DNA of 64,000 nt from JBLMXQ01 sp050257855 (GCA_050257855.1 JBLMXQ010000008.1:1-64000), one strand, 5' to 3'. Positions 1-9,056 are shown, counted from the stretch's first letter. The notes: generated by a model not told the origin, from the sequence alone. A program made the numbers and translations.

Positions 1-140
1 CGTTGGTCATCAGTCTTCTCGGGCTCGCATGTCCGCAGGCGCTTCATCTCTCACGGGCGGCGGGGCCCCACCCCCGCCGCGAACTCACGCTGATACTCGC
101 CCTCGGATTCACGGTCCTCGGGCTCGCATGGCCGCAGGCG
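1..140. repeat. Intergenic stretch with 25-bp direct repeat and GC hairpin
   Basis: A sequence beginning CTCGGGCTCGCATG and continuing to GCAGGCGCT occurs at about 18-42 and again at about 116-141, with one mismatch; the second copy runs into the moxR stop codon. Between them lies a GC-rich inverted repeat (GCGGCGGGG paired with CCCCGCCGC, about 57-80) that could end minus-strand transcription. I see no convincing reading frame. A DUF58 gene, often found after moxR, is not visible here. Confidence 0.5.
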
Positions 141-1169
141 CTACATTCCCGAGCTTGGCATCGCGACCATCGCGAGCAGCTCGTCGATGATCGCGTCGGT
201 GGTGACCCCCTCGGATTCGGCGCGGAAGTTCGTCAGGACCCGGTGGCGCAGCACCGGATGCGCCAGGGCGCGAATGTCGTCGAAGCTGACGTGATACCGC
301 CCGCTCGTCAGCGCGCGCGCCTTGGCGCCGAGCACCAGGTACTGGGCGGCGCGGACGCTCGCGCCGAAGGCGACGAACTTCCTGACCGACTCGGGCGCGT
401 CCTTCGACTTCGGCCGGCTGGTGCGCACCAGGCTCAGCGCGTAGCGCATCACCGGCTCGGCGACCGGCACGCGCCGGACCAGCCGCTGGAACGCGATGAG
501 ATCCCCGCCCGTCACCGTGCGCTCGAAATGCGGATCGACGATGGCCGTCGTCGCGCGGACGACCTCGAACTCCTCGTCCTCCGGCGGATGGTCGATGACG
601 ATATGGAACATGAAGCGATCGAGCTGCGCCTCCGGAAGGGGGTAGGTGCCCTCGAGCTCGATGGGGTTCTGCGTCGCGAAGACGAAGAACGGCTCGTCGA
701 GCTCATAGGTGCGCCCCTGAATCGTGACGCGGTGCTCCTGCATCGCCTCGAGCAGCGCGGATTGGGTCTTGGGCGGCGTCCGGTTGATCTCGTCCGCCAG
801 CACGATGTTGCTGAAGATCGGCCCGGGCGCGAACACCATCTGACGCCGGCCCGTCGCGTCCTCCTGGATGATGTCCGTCCCGGTGATGTCCGATGGCATC
901 AGGTCGGGCGTGAACTGGATCCGCGTGAACTTCAGGTCGAGGACGCGCGCCAGCGTCTGCACGAGCAGCGTCTTCGCCAGCCCCGGCACGCCGACGATGA
1001 GGCTGTTGCCGCCGACGAAGAGCGTCAGCAGCACCAGATCGATCACATCGTCCTGCCCGATGATGCGCTTGCGCAACTCGGCGACGATCCGCCGCCGTCC
1101 CTCGTTCATCCGATCCGCGAGCGCAACGTCGTCGCCGGCGAGATCGATCGTCTGCGTCAGATCAGGCAT
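141..1169 (-). CDS. MoxR-family AAA+ ATPase
   Basis: 342 residues, the normal size for MoxR ATPases. Walker A is GVPGLAKT (residues 60-67) and Walker B is VLADEIN (about 123-129), followed by the family-typical TQNPIELEGTYPLPEAQLDR segment near residue 170 and a C-terminal lid domain. MoxR proteins act as chaperone-like ATPases that help mature or insert metal or VWA-domain partners. It lies downstream of a VWA membrane protein, a caspase-like protein and a DUF4159 protein on the same strand, matching the usual MoxR/VWA association, but a 379-bp repeat block separates it from them, so it may have its own promoter. The ATG at 1169 is the natural start; its specific client is unknown. Confidence 0.93.
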   Translation of the reverse strand: MPDLTQTIDLAGDDVALADRMNEGRRRIVAELRKRIIGQDDVIDLVLLTLFVGGNSLIVGVPGLAKTLLVQTLARVLDLKFTRIQFTPDLMPSDITGTDIIQEDATGRRQMVFAPGPIFSNIVLADEINRTPPKTQSALLEAMQEHRVTIQGRTYELDEPFFVFATQNPIELEGTYPLPEAQLDRFMFHIVIDHPPEDEEFEVVRATTAIVDPHFERTVTGGDLIAFQRLVRRVPVAEPVMRYALSLVRTSRPKSKDAPESVRKFVAFGASVRAAQYLVLGAKARALTSGRYHVSFDDIRALAHPVLRHRVLTNFRAESEGVTTDAIIDELLAMVAMPSSGM

Positions 1170-1548
1170 TCGGGTCCTCTTCCGCTTTCGGCTGTCAGCT
1201 ATCGGCTCTCGGCTTCGCTGTCAGCTCTCGGCGTTCGGCTCTCAGCTTCCGGCTCTCGGCTCTCAGCTATCGGCTCAGAGCCGGCGCTCGGGCTCTGGCT
1301 TCGTTTCTCGCCTCCACGCTCTCGGTGCTCGGTCGGCTCCGAGCTCGCTTCGTGCCCTTGCCTTCGGTCGGCTCCGAGCTCGCTTCGTGGCCCTCGCCTT
1401 CGGTTCGACTCCGGGCTCGCCTCGTGGCCCTCGTCTCCGGTTCGACTCCGGGCTCGCCTCGTGGCCCTCGTCTCCGGTTCGACACTGAGAGCCAGAAGCC
1501 GATAGCCGAGAGCCAAGCCGAGAGCCGACCGCCGAGAGCTGTCAGCTG
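1170..1548. repeat. Tandem repeats inside a degenerate inverted repeat
   Basis: This gene-free stretch is almost entirely repetitive. The core holds four tandem units of 35, 36, 37 and 37 bp (1333-1367, 1368-1403, 1404-1440, 1441-1477). The last two are identical and the first two are diverged. The flanks consist of short GGCTCTCGG/GCTATCGG-type repeats in opposite orientation: the left flank (about 1190-1275) is complementary in kind to the right flank (about 1485-1553, with CCGATAGCCGAGAGCC). Open frames through it code only repetitive Arg/Ser/Glu-rich peptides and are treated as non-coding. Confidence 0.8.
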
Positions 1549-2349
1549 TCAGTGGGTCATCCCATAAATGATGTAGTTCACGCCGAGCTTGTACGCCTCG
1601 TTCGACTCCTCGACGGGACGGAATCCGATGCCGGAGAACTCCCAGAAGTTCGAGACGTCGGTGTTGTAGTTGATCATCGCGATCAGGCGCTTGTTCGGGT
1701 CGTTGTTCTCGTACAGCCCGCGCAGAACCGGCCGTCCGCGATCGTAATCCTGCGGGATGATGTCGAGCGAGTCGATCTCGAAGAACGAATGAAAGATCGG
1801 GTGCGAGGCCTCGAGGTCGACGAAGCGGGCGTCCGGCAGGATGCGGCGCATGTTGGCCTCGAAGGTGTCCCAGCCGCCGCCGCCCCGGAAATCGCCGCGG
1901 AAGTCGTCGAAGATGACGAAGCCGCCCTTCTGGAGATACGTGCGGAACGCGGCGGCCTCGCTGTCCGTCAACGTCCAGAAACCGGCCTCCGTCATGTAGC
2001 ACAGCGGATACTTGAACAGCTGGGGATCGTCGAGGTTCTCGATCACCGACTCCTCGAGGCGCGGCTGGAGGTTGCTCACCTCGTTCATGATCTTCATGAG
2101 GTTGCGCTCGGCGCGCGGATAGCCGTGCGCCCACGCCGGCAGCCCCATGTAGTAGTAGCCGCCCGGCGCCGTCTCGTACTTCAGCCGCGCGAACGTGAAC
2201 CGGCCGTCGTAGGCCGGGTTCTCCGGCGGGCTGAACGGCGCGGGCTGGCGGCCGAACCTGAAGCCGCGGAACTGCGCCCATCCGGTCGCGGTCACGGCGA
2301 GCACGGCGAAGACGGCGAGCGTCGTGGTCAGTCGGCGATGTTGCGCCAT
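1549..2349 (-). CDS. DUF4159 domain-containing secreted protein
   Basis: 266 residues with an N-terminal signal peptide (basic start, hydrophobic run to about residue 25 ending near GWAQ). The body matches DUF4159: an FTFARLKY segment, a PLCYMTEAG stretch, FVIFDDFRG and a C-terminal NYIIYGMTH. These proteins have a ThuA/GATase-like fold and unknown activity; they co-occur with MoxR, VWA and BatA-like membrane proteins. Here it follows the caspase-like gene by 37 bp on the same strand, consistent with one operon. Family assignment is from remembered signatures; no catalytic claim is made. Confidence 0.85.
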   Translation of the reverse strand: MAQHRRLTTTLAVFAVLAVTATGWAQFRGFRFGRQPAPFSPPENPAYDGRFTFARLKYETAPGGYYYMGLPAWAHGYPRAERNLMKIMNEVSNLQPRLEESVIENLDDPQLFKYPLCYMTEAGFWTLTDSEAAAFRTYLQKGGFVIFDDFRGDFRGGGGWDTFEANMRRILPDARFVDLEASHPIFHSFFEIDSLDIIPQDYDRGRPVLRGLYENNDPNKRLIAMINYNTDVSNFWEFSGIGFRPVEESNEAYKLGVNYIIYGMTH

Positions 2350-2386
2350 GATTTCTCGATCCCAGCCTCCAGCCCGGCCCCCCGGC

Positions 2387-3346
2387 TCATTTCTTCGCTT
2401 TGGCCTGTTCGATCTCCCTCGACTTCAACGCCAGCGCCGTCAGCAGCTTCTCGAGCTGCGCCTCGTAGTCGGCCTCCGGCATCGAGGCCTTCCGCAGCTT
2501 GAGCGCGTCAACCTGCTGCTCGAGGGCATGCCGCTCTTCGAGCAGCGCGCGCATCTGCGGGTCCGACGCGGCCGCGTCGGCGTCGGCTGCCGCGCCGCCG
2601 CTCGCGCCGAGGGCCAGCGTCGCGGCCAGGACGCCGCCGCCGTCCTCGAGCGCGGCGTGTTCGGTCAGCAGCAGCCCCTCCTTCTTGTACGCGTCCTCGA
2701 CCTGCGTCTTCGCGTACTGGAACGCTTCGAGCACCGACACCCGTCCGTCGTGGTTCTGGTCGGCCTCCGGCGACGTGAGCGCCTCCACGAAGTATGCCGG
2801 GAAGCGCGTTTCGTTGCGCTCGCCGCCGGTCTTCGTGGCGGTCACGATCACGCGTCCGGGCGTCGCGAGCGGCTCGAGGAACGCGCCGCTCGAGCTGGCC
2901 GTGTTCACGAACACCACTCGCTGATCCTTGAGACGGCCGAGCAGTCGCGCCCAGTCGGCCGCGGTCAAATCCGGCCCGGGCAGGTTGAGGGCGGCCCGCT
3001 GCCCGTCGTAGCTGCCGTGGCCGAACAGCACGATGAACACCGAATCGGACGGCTGCACGGCCGCGGCGAGCGTGTCGAACGCACGCTCGATGCCGTCCTT
3101 CGTGGAGCGTCCCGTGACGCGCGGATCGCGGTCGCCCTGTTCGGCCAGGTAGACGACGTTTGCGGCCGGCACACCGCCTTTCGAAGCGGCGTCGATCACC
3201 GCCGAGGCCCACTGATGGAACTGCTGGCGGTATTCCGGTCCTGCTTCGACGCCGGTAATCACCACGAGGTGCGCGGCCTGCGCGAAGGCCGGCGTGGCGG
3301 CGAGACACGACAGCGCAGCGACCGCAATTCCCAGCCGCCGGATCAT
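2387..3346 (-). CDS. Caspase-like (C13/C14 type) secreted protein, probable pseudo-enzyme
   Basis: 319 residues. The start is the ATG overlapping the upstream stop by 4 bp (ATGA), and it is followed by a clear signal peptide ending near PAFAQA. The caspase-like part has the histidine motif FGHGSYDG (His110), but where the catalytic cysteine is expected (VNTASSSGA, residues 147-155) there is no cysteine. A later DQNHDGRVSVLEAF segment resembles an EF-hand calcium loop, and the C-terminus is a charged helical region, probably coiled coil. It sits between the VWA membrane protein and the DUF4159 protein in an operon. It may be an inactive or serine-variant relative of C13 peptidases. Confidence 0.75.
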   Translation of the reverse strand: MIRRLGIAVAALSCLAATPAFAQAAHLVVITGVEAGPEYRQQFHQWASAVIDAASKGGVPAANVVYLAEQGDRDPRVTGRSTKDGIERAFDTLAAAVQPSDSVFIVLFGHGSYDGQRAALNLPGPDLTAADWARLLGRLKDQRVVFVNTASSSGAFLEPLATPGRVIVTATKTGGERNETRFPAYFVEALTSPEADQNHDGRVSVLEAFQYAKTQVEDAYKKEGLLLTEHAALEDGGGVLAATLALGASGGAAADADAAASDPQMRALLEERHALEQQVDALKLRKASMPEADYEAQLEKLLTALALKSREIEQAKAKK

Positions 3347-5619
3347 GCCAGGCCCCGCGCGCGTCGGTACGCCCATTCGGCGCCGGTCAGCGCGACGAGC
3401 AGCAGCAGCACGACCGGCATGTCCCACAACTCCCGCTCCTCGACCACCGTCACCCCGCGGCCGCCGTAGCTGATGGCCTCGGGCAGCCGGCTCACGTCCG
3501 CCGGCGTGAAGAAGCGTCCGCCGGTGTCGTCGGCGATCCGGCGCAGCAGCGGCGCGCGCATTGCCGCATCGAAGTACTCGGCGGCGCCCGGCACGGCGCG
3601 GACGTGCAGTTCGGCGCGGCCCTCCTCCTTGCCGGCGCGCGTCGCGGTGACGCGCACGTCGTACGTGCCGGTCTCGTCCGGCACGAAGCTGCCGCGGTAC
3701 TCGCCGTTGCGAACGACCGACCACTCGAGAGGCACGTCGGACGTCCGGCCGGAGGGCGCCGTCACGTGCGCGATCAACTGGCTGTCGTTCTCCTCCAGAT
3801 AGGACGCGTCCGAGGCGTTGGCGGTCAATGCGATCGGCTGTCCCGGGTCGACGCGGTCCTCGGTCGTCGTGACCGTCACGCGGCCGGGGACGCCGTCCAC
3901 GAGCCACCGCGCGAGCCGGCGCCAGAACGTGGCGTAGGTCGGGTCGGACGCCGGCGTTTTTGGGTTCATCTGCCACAGCCATGAGTCCTGCACCGCGAAG
4001 GCGATCGCGGTGCCGCGACCGTACCGCTGGAACGCGAGCACCGGGTGCGAGGCTGCCGCGCGGTTCGTGGTCGTGCCGGTCAGCAGCACCGTCGCGCCCG
4101 GCTTCGGTTCGCCAACGGCGTTGACGCTCGTGAGCGGCGGCAAATCCCGCCAGCGCGCCATGGAGGCGGCATCCGTGTCCGCGATGCGGGTCAGCGGGAA
4201 GCCTGCGCCGTCGCGCGTCGGGCGGACGCCCATCTCGGCGAAGTAGGGTGTGGACCGGGCTGCGCGCTCGATCGTCAACGGCATCACGTCGGCCAGCGGC
4301 GTGTCGGCCCAGCCGCCTTCGGCGAACGACCGGCGTCCGCCGAGCAGCAGCAGGCCGCCGCCGCGGCGGCTGACGAAATCGGCGAGCATCCGGATCTGCT
4401 CGGGCGTGAACGCGTCGGCCTCGACGCTGCCGAGGATGACGCCCTGGTACTTGAACAGCTCCTCGCGCGTCTTTGGAAATCCCGCCGCGAGCTCGTCGGC
4501 CGACGCGACGTTCCGCCGGTAGTACTTGTCCTTTGCCGTGCGCTCCAGCAGGACCACCTGCAGGTTCTTGTCGTCCTCGACGGCGCGCAGCACGAATTTC
4601 GCCTCGAATCGCGGCTCACCCTCGTAATAGAGGATCTTCTCGCGCTGATCGCGCACCTCGACGAGCACGTCGCGCGCGTTGTTCTGGGTCACCTGCTCGC
4701 CGGGCTGCGGCGGCACGCGGAACCGGAACGTGCGCGCGCCCGCTTCCGACGCGGTCACGTGCACCGGCACGGTCGCCGACCCGCCGTCCGGCGGCAGCGC
4801 CACCTGCTCGGTCCCGATGATCCGGCCCTCGTCTTCCACGACCAGCGGGACGGTCTGGCCGCCGTAGCCGACCTCGGTCACGACCGCGTTGACGACGAGC
4901 GAGGTCCCCTTGAGCGTGGTGCGCGGAGCGTCCACGCGGGACACCTGGATGTCGCGCGCGAAGCGCTCCCGGCCGACGCCGACCGTGAAGACCGGAATCG
5001 AGCGCGCCTTGAGGCTCGCCAGCGAGGCGTCCAGGGTCGTGGTCGACGTGTCGGCGCCGTCGCTGACCAGCACGAGCCCGGCCAGCGGCAGGCCGGCGAG
5101 CTCGTCGCGCGCGCGGTCGAGCGCCTGACCGACGCGCGTCGCCGTGCCCGTATAGTCGAGCCGTGCCGGCGTCGCGATCCGGTCCGTGCCCGACGAGAAC
5201 CGGAAGTAGCGCAGGACGAACTTCTGCGCGAGCGCCCGCGCCAGCGGACCGTCCGGTGCGAGCGCCGACCGGACGAAGTCGCTTCGGGGCCCGCCGCCGT
5301 CGGCAATCTGCATGCTCCGGGAGTCGTCCACGAGGATGCCGAGGAAGTTCTGCTGCGGCACGGCCGCCCGGAGCACGAGCGTCGGCCGGAACAGACACGC
5401 GACCACGACGACGAGCGCCGCCGCGCGAAGGGCGACGAGCAGCGCGCGGTCGCGCGGCCGGCCGCCCGGCAGGCGGTACGTGAACAAGGCATACGCGCCC
5501 GCGGCCGCCGCCACGACGATGGCCCCGATCGTCAGGCGCGTCACGTCGAACGCCACGTCGCCCTGCTGAAAGACGAGCGGGCGGTACTTGAACAGCAGCC
5601 GGAACAGAGAGTCCAGCAC
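3343..5619 (-). CDS. VWA domain membrane protein with GATase-like segment
   Basis: 758 residues, GTG start at 5619. Two N-terminal membrane spans (about residues 25-45 and 60-80) precede a von Willebrand A domain with the MIDAS motif DDSRS (around residue 100). A central GGGLLLLGGRRSF region resembles class I glutamine amidotransferase/ThuA folds, then Ig-like beta segments, and a final membrane span before an arginine-rich tail (RRARGLA). This architecture is common in proteobacterial and acidobacterial membrane proteins encoded near MoxR. It is the first gene of the minus-strand operon and is translationally coupled to the caspase-like gene. Function is unknown; envelope stress or surface assembly is a guess. 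Confidence 0.85.
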   Translation of the reverse strand: MLDSLFRLLFKYRPLVFQQGDVAFDVTRLTIGAIVVAAAAGAYALFTYRLPGGRPRDRALLVALRAAALVVVVACLFRPTLVLRAAVPQQNFLGILVDDSRSMQIADGGGPRSDFVRSALAPDGPLARALAQKFVLRYFRFSSGTDRIATPARLDYTGTATRVGQALDRARDELAGLPLAGLVLVSDGADTSTTTLDASLASLKARSIPVFTVGVGRERFARDIQVSRVDAPRTTLKGTSLVVNAVVTEVGYGGQTVPLVVEDEGRIIGTEQVALPPDGGSATVPVHVTASEAGARTFRFRVPPQPGEQVTQNNARDVLVEVRDQREKILYYEGEPRFEAKFVLRAVEDDKNLQVVLLERTAKDKYYRRNVASADELAAGFPKTREELFKYQGVILGSVEADAFTPEQIRMLADFVSRRGGGLLLLGGRRSFAEGGWADTPLADVMPLTIERAARSTPYFAEMGVRPTRDGAGFPLTRIADTDAASMARWRDLPPLTSVNAVGEPKPGATVLLTGTTTNRAAASHPVLAFQRYGRGTAIAFAVQDSWLWQMNPKTPASDPTYATFWRRLARWLVDGVPGRVTVTTTEDRVDPGQPIALTANASDASYLEENDSQLIAHVTAPSGRTSDVPLEWSVVRNGEYRGSFVPDETGTYDVRVTATRAGKEEGRAELHVRAVPGAAEYFDAAMRAPLLRRIADDTGGRFFTPADVSRLPEAISYGGRGVTVVEERELWDMPVVLLLLVALTGAEWAYRRARGLA

Positions 5620-5747
5620 GGCTCGATTCTAGTCCGGTCGACCTGACGCGCGGCGGCGTGTCATGAGATTTTCTTCCTTCGACGTCCCAGCCGGACCATT
5701 GGTCGGGTTCCCGGCGGCGGCGCACTGTAGAATCTCTCCTTTTGGCC

Positions 5748-7088
5748 ATGATGCCGGAATCCATCGCCGGCTCCGAGTTCCGCCGAGAGCTCGGCCTCGT
5801 CGACGCCGCGGTCGTCGTGGCCGGCGGCATCGTGGGCGTCGGCATCTTCGCGAACCCCTCCAACGTCGCGCGGGTCGTCGACGACCCGGTGCTCATCCTG
5901 GCGGTATGGGCGCTCGGGGGTCTGGTGGCGCTCGCCGGAGCGTTCATCTGGGCCGAGCTGGCGTCGCGCTATCCGGAGGTGGGCGGCGAGTACGTCTACC
6001 TGCAGCGGGCGTATCCGCCGGTCGTGGGTTTCCTTTACGGGGTGGCGCTCCTCTTCATCATCAACGGCGGTTCGCTCGCCGCCGTCTCGATCCTGTTCGC
6101 CAGCTACGTCGACGCGTCGTTCGTGCCGCTCGGACCGGTCGGCGTCCACCTGGCGGCCGCCGCGGCGCTCGTCGGCCTGACGGCGGTGAATGCCGTCGGC
6201 GTGCGCGCGGGAAAATGGACGAACAACGGGCTCATGGCGGCCAAGGTGGGCGGCATGATCGCGCTCGTCGCGCTCGCGTTCGGCCGCGGATCGGCGCCGG
6301 CCAGCCGCTTCGTCGTGCCGGCCCTCGGCGGCGGACCGCACGCGCTAGGTCTCGTGCTGACCGCGCTCGTGCCGATCCTGTTCGCTTACGGCGGCTGGCA
6401 GAGCTGCGCGAGCATCGCGGCCGAAATCAAGGATCCTGCACGCAACCTGCCGCGGGCGAACGTCCTCGGCGTGCTGGCCGTCGTCGCCCTGTATCTCGCG
6501 CTCAACGTGGCCTACTTGTGGGTCCTCACCCCGTCCCAGGTGGCCGGCTCACCGGCCCTCGCCGCCGACATGGCGCGGGCGGCGGCGGGGGAGGGCGGCG
6601 CGCGCTTCGTGTCGCTGCTGATCGTGATCTCGAGCCTCGGGTTCATGGCCGTCGTCATCCTCACCGGCCCGCGTTTGTACTATGCGATGGCGCGGGACGG
6701 CCTCTTTCTCGCGCGCGCCGGCCGCCTGCACCCGCGTTATCGAACGCCGGTATTCGCGCTGTGGTTCCAGGCGGCGGTGTCGCTGGTGTTGATCATGACC
6801 AACACGTACGATCAGCTGCTCTCGTACGTCGTGTTCGCTGACTGGCTCTTCTTCGGGCTGACCGCCGCCGGGATCTTTCTCGTGCGGCGGCGGGAGGGGA
6901 GCGGCCCGGCCGTCGCCCGGACGCCGGGGCACCCCGTCACCACCGCCGCGTTCGTCGCGGTGGCCGCGGGCGTGGTCGCCAACAGCTTCGTCGCGTATCC
7001 GGTTCAGTCCGGAATCGGATCGGCCATCCTGCTGTCGGCCGCGGCCGGCTATTTCCTGTGGCGCACGCGAGCGAGGACTCTCCGATGA
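5748..7088 (+). CDS. APC-family amino acid permease
   Basis: 446 residues with about 12 hydrophobic spans. The first span carries the APC signature GGIVGVGIFANPSN, and the loop QSCASIAAEIKDPARNLPRA after the sixth span is typical of the family. It probably imports or exchanges an amino acid by a secondary mechanism; the substrate cannot be read from sequence. ATG 5748 (or 5751) is preferred over the TTG at 5742. The stop overlaps the ATG of the aminotransferase gene (ATGA), so transport and transamination of a related amino acid are plausible partners. It is divergent from the VWA operon across about 130 bp. Confidence 0.9.
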   Translation: MMPESIAGSEFRRELGLVDAAVVVAGGIVGVGIFANPSNVARVVDDPVLILAVWALGGLVALAGAFIWAELASRYPEVGGEYVYLQRAYPPVVGFLYGVALLFIINGGSLAAVSILFASYVDASFVPLGPVGVHLAAAAALVGLTAVNAVGVRAGKWTNNGLMAAKVGGMIALVALAFGRGSAPASRFVVPALGGGPHALGLVLTALVPILFAYGGWQSCASIAAEIKDPARNLPRANVLGVLAVVALYLALNVAYLWVLTPSQVAGSPALAADMARAAAGEGGARFVSLLIVISSLGFMAVVILTGPRLYYAMARDGLFLARAGRLHPRYRTPVFALWFQAAVSLVLIMTNTYDQLLSYVVFADWLFFGLTAAGIFLVRRREGSGPAVARTPGHPVTTAAFVAVAAGVVANSFVAYPVQSGIGSAILLSAAAGYFLWRTRARTLR

Positions 7089-8176
7089 ATGTTCCCGAAC
7101 TGTCGTACATCAGGTGGGCGAAGGCGCTGCCGCGCGCGGACGTCAATCTGGCGCGCAGCGGTGTGGATCCGTGCCCGGCGTCCCTGCTCGGGCTGCACGC
7201 GCGCGATCTCGTGACGACGCTCCCCGGGGCGTACGGCTATGCACCGCTCAAGGAGGCGATCGCGCGGCGATACGGCGTCCGGGCCGAGCGCGTCTTCACG
7301 GTCTCCGGCGGAACGAGCTTCGCGAACTGGATCGCCTGCGCCGCGGCGCTCGACGGCTGCGGACGAGGGGCGGAGGTCATCGTCGAGCGCCCGACCTACG
7401 AGCCGCTGCTGCGGATTCCGCAGTGGCTCGGACACCGCGTGCGGCGTTTCGACCGGCGGTTCGAGGATGGTTACGCAATCGATCTCGATCGCTTCGCCTC
7501 GCTCGTGCACGCCCGCACCCGGCTGGCCATCGTCAGCAACCTGCACAACCCGTCGGGCGCGCGCATCGACCGCCGGACGCTCGGCGCGATGGCCGCGATG
7601 CTGTCGCGGGTGGGTGGCTATCTGCTGGTCGACGAGGTGTACCTGGAGTGCGTGTTCCGCGCGCGGCCGGAGTCGAGCGTCCATGCCGGTCCGAACGTGA
7701 TCGCGACCAACAGCCTGACGAAGGCGTACGGCCTCGACGGCCTGCGCGCCGGCTGGATCCTGGGGCCGCCCGAGGTGCTGCGCGCCGCGGAGAAGGTGCT
7801 CAACCTGACGACGAACAACGGCGTCGCGCCGGGCGAGCAGTTGTCGCTGGCCGCGTTCCGCCGCCACCGCGCGATCGACGCGCGGGCGCACGCGATTCTC
7901 GACCCGAACCTCGCGCGGGTCCGGGCGTTCCTGGCCGGGGAGCCGCGTCTCCGGGCGACGGCGCCCGAGGGCGGCAACATCGTGTTTCCCCGCCTGCCGC
8001 GGGCGCTCGACGGCGATCGCTTCGCGGCGCACCTGCGCGACCGGTACTCGACGCTGGTCGTGCCGGGACGCTTCTTCGAGGCGCCGCGGCACGTGCGATT
8101 CAGCTTCGGCTGCGCCCCGGGACGACTCGCCCGCGGCCTGGCGAACATCTCCAGAGCTCTGGACGATCTTCTGTAG
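7085..8176 (+). CDS. PLP-dependent class I/II aminotransferase
   Basis: 363 residues, fold type I. Visible landmarks are VSGGTSFANW (cofactor phosphate region), SNLHNPSGAR (the NP.G motif), VDEVYLE (Asp that pairs with the PLP nitrogen) and SLTKAYGLDGLRAGW with the Schiff-base lysine. The ATG overlaps the stop of the amino acid permease, so the two are probably cotranslated. Substrate is uncertain; the short N-terminus and overall style resemble MalY/aspartate-aminotransferase-like enzymes. A strong hairpin follows immediately after the stop. Confidence 0.9.
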   Translation: MNVPELSYIRWAKALPRADVNLARSGVDPCPASLLGLHARDLVTTLPGAYGYAPLKEAIARRYGVRAERVFTVSGGTSFANWIACAAALDGCGRGAEVIVERPTYEPLLRIPQWLGHRVRRFDRRFEDGYAIDLDRFASLVHARTRLAIVSNLHNPSGARIDRRTLGAMAAMLSRVGGYLLVDEVYLECVFRARPESSVHAGPNVIATNSLTKAYGLDGLRAGWILGPPEVLRAAEKVLNLTTNNGVAPGEQLSLAAFRRHRAIDARAHAILDPNLARVRAFLAGEPRLRATAPEGGNIVFPRLPRALDGDRFAAHLRDRYSTLVVPGRFFEAPRHVRFSFGCAPGRLARGLANISRALDDLL

Positions 8177-8199
8177 GGGACGGTCGTGAGGCCGTCCCC
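8176..8199. terminator. Bidirectional hairpin between convergent genes
   Basis: GGGGACGG (8176-8183) pairs perfectly with CCGTCCCC (8192-8199) around an 8-nt loop. It lies between the aminotransferase stop and the convergent radical SAM gene. It belongs to the same TAGGGG-type family as hairpins near 16.8, 50.2 and 51.7 kb. Confidence 0.65.
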
Positions 8200-8201
8200 G
8201 G

Positions 8202-8975
8202 TTACTGCGTGAACACCTCGGTCGGGATCCCCGCGATCCGTACGTGCTCCGCGATCTCGAACAGCCGGTTCGCGGGCACGCGGTGCAGTTCCTCCAGCGC
8301 CGGCCGCCGGTCGATGGTGTAGATGTGGACGCCGACCGGCGCCACGCTGTCGAGCGCGACCAGCCAGTCGCCGACCGCATCGTCGGTCGTGTTGTCCACG
8401 CGGCCCGCCCGGTCCGACACGAACATCGACTGCACGACGACAGACGACAGGTCGCGCAGCGCGTCGACGATCCCGGACAGTGACGTCCCGGGGCCGTTGA
8501 TCCGCGCGTAGGTGACCGGGTCGCCGGCATCGAGCTTCATGTAGCGCTCGTCGAAGCGCGCGAGCGCCCGCTGGACGTCGGGCCACCCGGCGGTCGTCGA
8601 ATTGGAGAGGATCGCCAGGGGCACGCCCGGCGCCACCTGGTCGCGCACGGCCCGGATCCGGTCGGTGATCTCCTCGAACTCCGGGTGAAGGGTCGGCTCG
8701 CCGTGGCCGGCCACGGTGATGCGGTCGACCTGCTCGTCGGCATCCGCTGCGCGCTGCAGGCGCGCGGCCAGCGCGGCGGCGACGCGAGCGGGCGCCGGCC
8801 AGCCCGCTGCCCGCCGCGGGCGATGCTCGCTGCGCGTCCAGCCGTACTGGCAGTAGGCGCAGTTCATGTTGCACACCTTCATCCCGGTGGGCAGCAGGTT
8901 GACGCCGAGCGAGTGCCCGAGACGGCGCGATTGGACGGGGCCGTACATGATGTGATCGTGGGCGGTCAGCGACAT
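8202..8975 (-). CDS. Radical SAM protein, COG0731 type
   Basis: 257 residues. Cluster motif CNMNCAYC (CX3CX2C) follows GPVQSRRLGHSLGVNLLP, the characteristic opening of the small COG0731 radical SAM proteins related to the TYW1 wyosine enzyme core. VAGHGEPTLHPEFEEI is the GGE-equivalent SAM-binding strand. The ATG at 8975 has a GAGGG ribosome site about 7 bases upstream; longer readings upstream lack conservation. Bacterial members are poorly characterised and may not make wyosine. A sigma-54-like promoter (9001-9016) and a 14-bp palindrome (9057-9070) lie upstream, placing it in the putative regulon. Confidence 0.85.
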   Translation of the reverse strand: MSLTAHDHIMYGPVQSRRLGHSLGVNLLPTGMKVCNMNCAYCQYGWTRSEHRPRRAAGWPAPARVAAALAARLQRAADADEQVDRITVAGHGEPTLHPEFEEITDRIRAVRDQVAPGVPLAILSNSTTAGWPDVQRALARFDERYMKLDAGDPVTYARINGPGTSLSGIVDALRDLSSVVVQSMFVSDRAGRVDNTTDDAVGDWLVALDSVAPVGVHIYTIDRRPALEELHRVPANRLFEIAEHVRIAGIPTEVFTQ

Positions 8976-9000
8976 TTCGATCCCTCGAACGTCCCGCCCT

Positions 9001-9016
9001 GCAAGTTTCTGTCCCG
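9001..9016 (-). promoter_or_regulatory. Sigma-54-like promoter for the radical SAM gene
   Basis: On the minus strand the sequence reads GGGACAGAAACTTGCA: GG, ten bases, GC, with a good -12 (CTTGCA) and a weak -24. Its centre is 56 bp from the palindrome centre at 9063. The ribosome site would fall just inside the predicted transcript. Confidence 0.45.
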
Positions 9017-9030
9017 GCACAGGGCTTGCC
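9015..9030 (+). promoter_or_regulatory. Sigma-54 promoter, exact GGCA-N6-TTGC core
   Basis: CGGCACAGGGCTTGCC matches the -24/-12 consensus, with predicted transcription start near 9041, upstream of the secreted protein gene at 9096. It interleaves with the divergent minus-strand promoter. Confidence 0.6.
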
Positions 9031-9056
9031 TCCGCAGGGGCCGTCCGGTGCCGACC

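Noticed and set aside
1267..1567. Small repetitive proteins encoded in the 1.2-1.55 kb block
   Set aside because: Frames are open on both strands only because the units lack stops; translations are low-complexity and have no ribosome site.
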